Assembly (NCBI GenBank): GCA_021767985.1
Contig: JAASSH010000027.1
Location: forward strand, 1 to 10,018
DNA length: 10,018 bases
Direction of reading: 5' to 3'
Source: Gammaproteobacteria bacterium
GTDB taxonomy: Bacteria > Pseudomonadota > Gammaproteobacteria > GCA-001735895
Each line of letters begins with the position of its first letter. Position 1 is the first letter of the stretch. The translations under genes were made by a program, and so were the position numbers. The notes beneath the pieces were generated by a model. The model saw only the letters and a list, made by a program, of their open reading frames with translations. It ran no database searches and was not told the DNA's origin. Of the stretch, positions 6,661-10,018 are shown one piece after another.

Positions 6661-7590
6661 AAACTCTGTAACATTCACGAAATTATTCGCTAATCCATAT
6701 CTCATCGGATCAGCAATCATCCAGAACCGCAGTTCCGAAGGTTGATCAGGGGCCTGTTCCAACTGGCTTACAATGCCGCTAAACGATTGATTACAATCGG
6801 AAATCGGGCTTGCCAGGCCTTGTTTCAGGAGCAGGTTATCCATCGCTTCGAGTAGCTTGCCGCACTCCTCCAACGTAACCTCGGAAACGAAGCGTAGCTG
6901 CACCGCGGCGGCAAATCCGTGAAAAATGGGTACATTAAGGGTTTGCAGCACCGGGGGATAGGAAATAGTTCCTAAAAATCGAGCCAAATCAGAGCTCAGC
7001 CGACTATCGCTCGCTTCGGGTAAAACATTGAAAGCGATCTGCTCGGGAAACACCGAGGGAGTAACCTCGCGCGCGTTTAACAAGTTGATGGTCTGGCTGG
7101 CCAATTCATCGACGCCAGGCTTGCCCTGGAACTCGGCGCTACGGATCAGCGTGATATTGAGCTGGGCAATCGGCTGCATGTGGTTAAGCCGCAATAGTGT
7201 CGGCAACAGGCAGGAAAGTTCTGCGCCGGCAAGGCGCAGACTGGTTTCGGAGTAGGGAATGAGGGGCTCCTGCGTCGCATCGGACATGAACAGAGCGTCG
7301 CTGTCGCGCTGGATTGCGTGACTCAGCAGCAGGCAACCCTGATTCAACGCCTCTGACTCGAGCTCGACATCTGCCTGAGTCAGCAACAACAGGGCACAAT
7401 TCGATAAATCAAATTCACCCTGGTCCCGGACCGTCAGCGAGCCACCCGCATAAGGCAGACGTTTAACGGCGTTCGATTCATGATCCAGCAAAAACAAGGA
7501 ATCCGGTTTGAAACCGGATTCCGAGAGTTTTTCCAGAATCGCCTCGGCGACAATTCCGCAGGCATGCGATATCGCGATGCGATGCTCCAT
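6640..7590 (-). CDS. usg: Usg-like protein, degenerate aspartate-semialdehyde dehydrogenase paralogue
   Basis: The 316-residue product aligns by eye with the ASADH/USG-1 family. IAFNVLPEASD (185-195), LNVPIFHGF (218-226), EFQGKPGVDELASQ (153-166) and FWMIADPMRYGLANNFVNVTEFLL (289-312) match known family segments. Residues needed for Asd catalysis appear lost. The dinucleotide loop GATGAVG is HACGIVA here (9-15). The GH of the catalytic histidine segment is GF, with F226. The NC active-site cysteine has no clear equivalent; C127 is nearby but about two residues out of register. It is therefore unlikely to be an active dehydrogenase. Usg proteins have no well-established role. Next to it are asd upstream, with a 1-nt gap (TGATATG), and fimV downstream. 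The weak ribosome-binding site suggests translational coupling to asd. The ATG at 7590 gives MEHRIAIS, the expected start of the Rossmann fold. Confidence 0.85.
   Translation of the reverse strand: MEHRIAISHACGIVAEAILEKLSESGFKPDSLFLLDHESNAVKRLPYAGGSLTVRDQGEFDLSNCALLLLTQADVELESEALNQGCLLLSHAIQRDSDALFMSDATQEPLIPYSETSLRLAGAELSCLLPTLLRLNHMQPIAQLNITLIRSAEFQGKPGVDELASQTINLLNAREVTPSVFPEQIAFNVLPEASDSRLSSDLARFLGTISYPPVLQTLNVPIFHGFAAAVQLRFVSEVTLEECGKLLEAMDNLLLKQGLASPISDCNQSFSGIVSQLEQAPDQPSELRFWMIADPMRYGLANNFVNVTEFLLKSFL
7490..7522 (-). terminator. Terminator-like hairpin inside the start of usg
   Basis: Twelve-base arms GGAATCCGGTTT (7498-7509) and AAACCGGATTCC (7511-7522) are perfect reverse complements around one base. 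As minus-strand RNA this folds as an 11-bp stem with a three-base loop. It is followed directly by TTGTTTTTG (7497-7489). It lies in codons of about 23-31 of usg, encoding ESGFKPDS. The layout is that of an intrinsic terminator, though inside a gene that translating ribosomes might keep unfolded. It could lower usg expression or cause polarity when translation stops early. This is my inference from structure only. Confidence 0.5.
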
Positions 7591-7591
7591 A

Positions 7592-8707
7592 TCAGGACTC
7601 GAGTAAAATGTTCAACATGCGTCTTAGCGGTTCGGCCGCACCCCATAGTAACTGATCGCCGACGGTAAAGGCGGCAAGATACTCGCCGCCCATGTTCAGT
7701 TTACGCAGCCGGCCAACCGGGATATCGAGCTTACCGGTGACCGCGGTCGGTGACAGCTCCTGCATGGTTACCTCCCGGTCGTTCGGCAACAGCTTGACCC
7801 AGTCATTGGAAGCCGCCAGCATTTGATGCACCTCGTCGAGCGGCACGTCACGCTTGAGCTTGACCGTCAGGGCCTGCGAATGGCAGCGCATTGCGCCGAC
7901 GCGCACGCACAGCCCATCGATCGCAATCAAGTCGTCCACGCGCCCGAGAATCTTGTTTGCTTCGACACCCGCCTTCCACTCTTCGCGACTTTGCCCATTG
8001 TCGAGCTTGCTATCGATCCAGGGGATCAGGCTGCCGGCGAGCGGCACACCGAACTGCTCGCTGGGGAAGTCAGGAGAATTCAGACACTCGGTCACCAGCC
8101 GATCTATTTCCAGGATCGCCGACGCGGGGTCGTCGAGCAACCCGGCAACACTGTTATGCAGGCTACCCATGCCGCTGATGAGCTCACGCATATGGCGGGC
8201 GCCCCCACCAGAAGCCGCCTGGTAAGTCATGACGCTCATCCAGTCGACCAGGTCGTTATCGAACAGGCCGCCCATCGCCATCATCATCAGGCTGACGGTG
8301 CAGTTACCGCCGATGAAGTCCCTGCAGCCGGCTGCTAGTGCCTTATCGATCACCTTGCGATTTACCGGATCGAGCACGATAACGCTGTTGTCGTGCATGC
8401 GCAGCGTGGATGCCGCATCTATCCAGTAACCCTGCCAGCCGCTGCCGCGCAGGTCGGCGTGTACCTGCCTGGTGTAGTCGCCACCCTGACAGCTAACGAT
8501 GACATCCATCGATCTCAACTGCTCGAAATCGGTGGCATCCTGCAATGGCGGTACGTCCTTGCCGATATCGGGCCCGGCCTGCCCCAGTTGCGAGGTGGTA
8601 AAAAACACCGGCTCATCGATGGCGGCGAAATCCTGCTCTTCGAGCATGCGCTGCATCAATACCGAGCCAACCATCCCGCGCCAACCGACAAATCCAACTC
8701 TCTTCAT
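7592..8707 (-). CDS. asd: Aspartate-semialdehyde dehydrogenase
   Basis: Asd reduces beta-aspartyl phosphate to aspartate semialdehyde with NADPH, the branch point to lysine/diaminopimelate, threonine and methionine. The 371-residue length and sequence match the Gram-negative Asd type. The N-terminal dinucleotide loop GWRGMVGS is at 8-15. The catalytic cysteine is C136 in GGNCTVSLM, and the catalytic histidine is H276 in RCHSQAL. The [13 protein letters not shown] segment at 161-173 is typical. The ATG at 8707 has GGAG (8719-8716) eight bases upstream and gives [15 protein letters not shown], the expected start. It lies 24 nt after leuB with no visible promoter or terminator between, so it is probably co-transcribed with leuDB. 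One base separates its TGA from the usg start. Confidence 0.98.
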   Translation of the reverse strand: MKRVGFVGWRGMVGSVLMQRMLEEQDFAAIDEPVFFTTSQLGQAGPDIGKDVPPLQDATDFEQLRSMDVIVSCQGGDYTRQVHADLRGSGWQGYWIDAASTLRMHDNSVIVLDPVNRKVIDKALAAGCRDFIGGNCTVSLMMMAMGGLFDNDLVDWMSVMTYQAASGGGARHMRELISGMGSLHNSVAGLLDDPASAILEIDRLVTECLNSPDFPSEQFGVPLAGSLIPWIDSKLDNGQSREEWKAGVEANKILGRVDDLIAIDGLCVRVGAMRCHSQALTVKLKRDVPLDEVHQMLAASNDWVKLLPNDREVTMQELSPTAVTGKLDIPVGRLRKLNMGGEYLAAFTVGDQLLWGAAEPLRRMLNILLES

Positions 8708-8731
8708 CGCTCAATCTCCGTAAAAACTGTT

Positions 8732-9814
8732 TCAGGCAAGCTCGCGCAGGGCCGCGACTACCGCATCGCCCATCTCCGCGGTGCTAACGCTATGCGCTCC
8801 ACCGGCGATATCCGCGGTACGAAATCCCTGGTTGTGCACGTTACCCACCGCGGTATCGATCTTGCCGGCGAGCTCAGCCTGCCGCAGGCTATAGCGCAAC
8901 ATCATGGCCAGCGACAAAATGGTTGCCAGCGGATTGGCCAGTCCCTTGCCGACAATATCCGGTGCCGAACCATGAATCGGTTCATACATACCCTTGCCAT
9001 CGGCATCGAGCGAGGCCGATGGCAACATACCAATCGAACCGGTCAGCATCGCGGCGGTATCCGACAGAATATCGCCGAACATGTTGCTGGTTACGATAAC
9101 ATCGAACTGCTTGGGCGCACGCACCAGCTGCATCGAGGCGTTATCCACGTACATGTGGCTAAGCTCGACTTCCGGATAATCGGCCGCGACGCGGGTCACG
9201 ACCTCGCGCCAGAGTTCCGATGCCTCCAGCACATTGGCCTTGTCCACCGAGCACAGCTTGCGATTGCGCAGCATTGCGATATCGAAAGCCGAGCGCGCGA
9301 TACGCTCGACTTCATGCTCGGCGTAAACCAGGGTATTGAATCCTTCCCGCTCGCCGTTATCGAGTTCGCGGATACCGCGTGGCTGGCCGAAGTAAATACC
9401 GCCGGTTAGTTCACGCACGATCATGATATCCAGCCCGGCAACCAGTTCATTCTTCAAACTCGAGGCATCGGCCAACTGCGGATACAGCATCGCCGGGCGC
9501 AGATTAGAAAAGAGGGACAAAGACGAGCGCAGTCTCAGCAGTCCTTTCTCGGGGCGCAGATCGCGCTCGAGATCGTCGTACCGGGGACCGCCGATCGCTC
9601 CGAACAGTATCGCATCCGCCTGGCGGCATAACGCCAGGGTTTGCTCGGGCAGCGGATCGCCCGCTTGATCGTAGCCGGCGCCGCCGATCGCGGCAGCTTC
9701 AATTTCCGCGTCGAAACCGAAGTCAGCCTGCAGGCATGCCATCACTTTCAGACTCTCGTCAACAATTTCCGGGCCAATGCCATCGCCGGCAAGCACCGCT
9801 ATCTTATGCGTCAT
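8732..9814 (-). CDS. leuB: 3-isopropylmalate dehydrogenase
   Basis: LeuB oxidises and decarboxylates 3-isopropylmalate to 2-oxoisocaproate with NAD+, the step before leucine transamination. The product has 360 residues, the normal length. Substrate-binding arginines R94, R96 and R106 sit in [16 protein letters not shown], with R134 in [10 protein letters not shown] and Y141 beside it. K192 (VDKAN) and the metal-binding aspartates D224, D248 and D252 (MFGDILSD) are present. The NAD-binding [10 protein letters not shown] is at 278-287. The ATG at 9814 is preceded by AGGA (9825-9822), seven bases upstream and overlapping the TAG stop of leuD. This shows close translational linkage within the leu operon. 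Nothing is missing or truncated. Confidence 0.98.
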   Translation of the reverse strand: MTHKIAVLAGDGIGPEIVDESLKVMACLQADFGFDAEIEAAAIGGAGYDQAGDPLPEQTLALCRQADAILFGAIGGPRYDDLERDLRPEKGLLRLRSSLSLFSNLRPAMLYPQLADASSLKNELVAGLDIMIVRELTGGIYFGQPRGIRELDNGEREGFNTLVYAEHEVERIARSAFDIAMLRNRKLCSVDKANVLEASELWREVVTRVAADYPEVELSHMYVDNASMQLVRAPKQFDVIVTSNMFGDILSDTAAMLTGSIGMLPSASLDADGKGMYEPIHGSAPDIVGKGLANPLATILSLAMMLRYSLRQAELAGKIDTAVGNVHNQGFRTADIAGGAHSVSTAEMGDAVVAALRELA

Positions 9815-9823
9815 TTCTCGATC

Positions 9824-10018
9824 CTATTTTAACCAGGGCAGGCGTTCGTAGTACTGCCGCTCGAAGGCCTTGATACTGTCGGCATGCTGCATCGTCAGGC
9901 CGATATCATCGAACCCGTTCAGCAGGCAATACTTACGAAACTCATCGATTTCGAAACTCATTTCGATACCGTCGGGATTTACCACAAGCTGGTTTTCGAG
10001 ATCGATAGTGAGCCGATA
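9824..10018 (-). CDS. leuD: 3-isopropylmalate dehydratase small subunit, C-terminal part (runs off the window)
   Basis: LeuD is the small subunit of the LeuCD isomerase that converts 2-isopropylmalate to 3-isopropylmalate. The minus strand from the window edge gives 64 codons plus a TAG stop, the last third of a protein usually about 200-215 residues long. The translation contains [21 protein letters not shown] and ends ERLPWLK. The NG.DDIGLT segment and the nearby [11 protein letters not shown] stretch are typical of the LeuD C-terminus. The 9-nt gap to leuB and the shared ribosome-binding site region place it in the same operon. The N-terminal part and any upstream leuC lie outside the window. 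Confidence 0.95.
   Translation of the reverse strand, partial: YRLTIDLENQLVVNPDGIEMSFEIDEFRKYCLLNGFDDIGLTMQHADSIKAFERQYYERLPWLK

Noticed and set aside
8708..8731. A possible terminator between leuB and asd (CTGAAACAG followed by TTTTT on the minus strand)
   Set aside because: The stem would be only three base pairs, too short to terminate. The asd gene is expected to be read from the leu transcript.
8875..8889. An AGCCTG-CCG-CAGGCT hairpin inside leuB
   Set aside because: It has six-base arms, no adjacent T-run on either strand, and lies in well-conserved coding sequence.
8393..9409. A 338-codon plus-strand open frame antisense to leuB and the start of asd
   Set aside because: It spans two strongly conserved genes on the other strand, and its translation has no family resemblance. 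It is the product of GC-rich codon bias.

Overview
The window reads as a stretch of a gammaproteobacterial chromosome. Every recognisable gene lies on the minus strand, so transcription runs from high to low coordinates. In transcription order the genes are leuD (3' end only), leuB, asd, usg (an Asd-like paralogue), fimV, truA, trpF, accD and folC (5' end only). From family knowledge this is close to the layout around leuB-asd-usg-fimV-truA-trpF-accD-folC in Pseudomonas and relatives. The type IV pilus/polar-hub protein FimV points to a motile, polar gammaproteobacterium. The sequence does not fix the genus. I see no rRNA, tRNA, insertion sequence, phage gene, CRISPR array or other mobile element.

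Region by region. (1) 6640-10018 is a tight amino-acid biosynthesis block. leuD and leuB are separated by 9 nt and provide the last two enzymes before the leucine transaminase. asd follows after 24 nt and makes aspartate semialdehyde for lysine/diaminopimelate, threonine and methionine. usg follows after 1 nt and appears to have lost Asd catalytic residues. A 12-bp inverted repeat followed by a T-rich run lies near the start of usg and resembles an intrinsic terminator. (2) 6519-6639 is an AT-rich spacer with two candidate sigma70 promoters facing fimV. (3) 2940-6518 is fimV, 1192 codons, encoding a LysM/single-membrane-span protein with a long acidic cytoplasmic tail. (4) 2666-2939 (274 bp) is non-coding or weakly coding. 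It contains a clear intrinsic terminator after fimV, a 13-bp inverted repeat, and a doubtful 70-codon ORF whose stop overlaps the truA start. (5) 1-2665 holds truA, trpF, accD and folC, with gaps of 1 to 32 nt, probably one transcript. It combines tRNA pseudouridylation, tryptophan synthesis, the first step of fatty acid synthesis and folate polyglutamylation.

Most of the window is conserved housekeeping sequence and I do not see a new multi-gene system. The points most worth a second look are the terminator-like hairpin inside usg, the unusual degree of active-site loss in Usg, two recurring short motifs in the FimV acidic tail, and the inverted-repeat-rich fimV-truA spacer.
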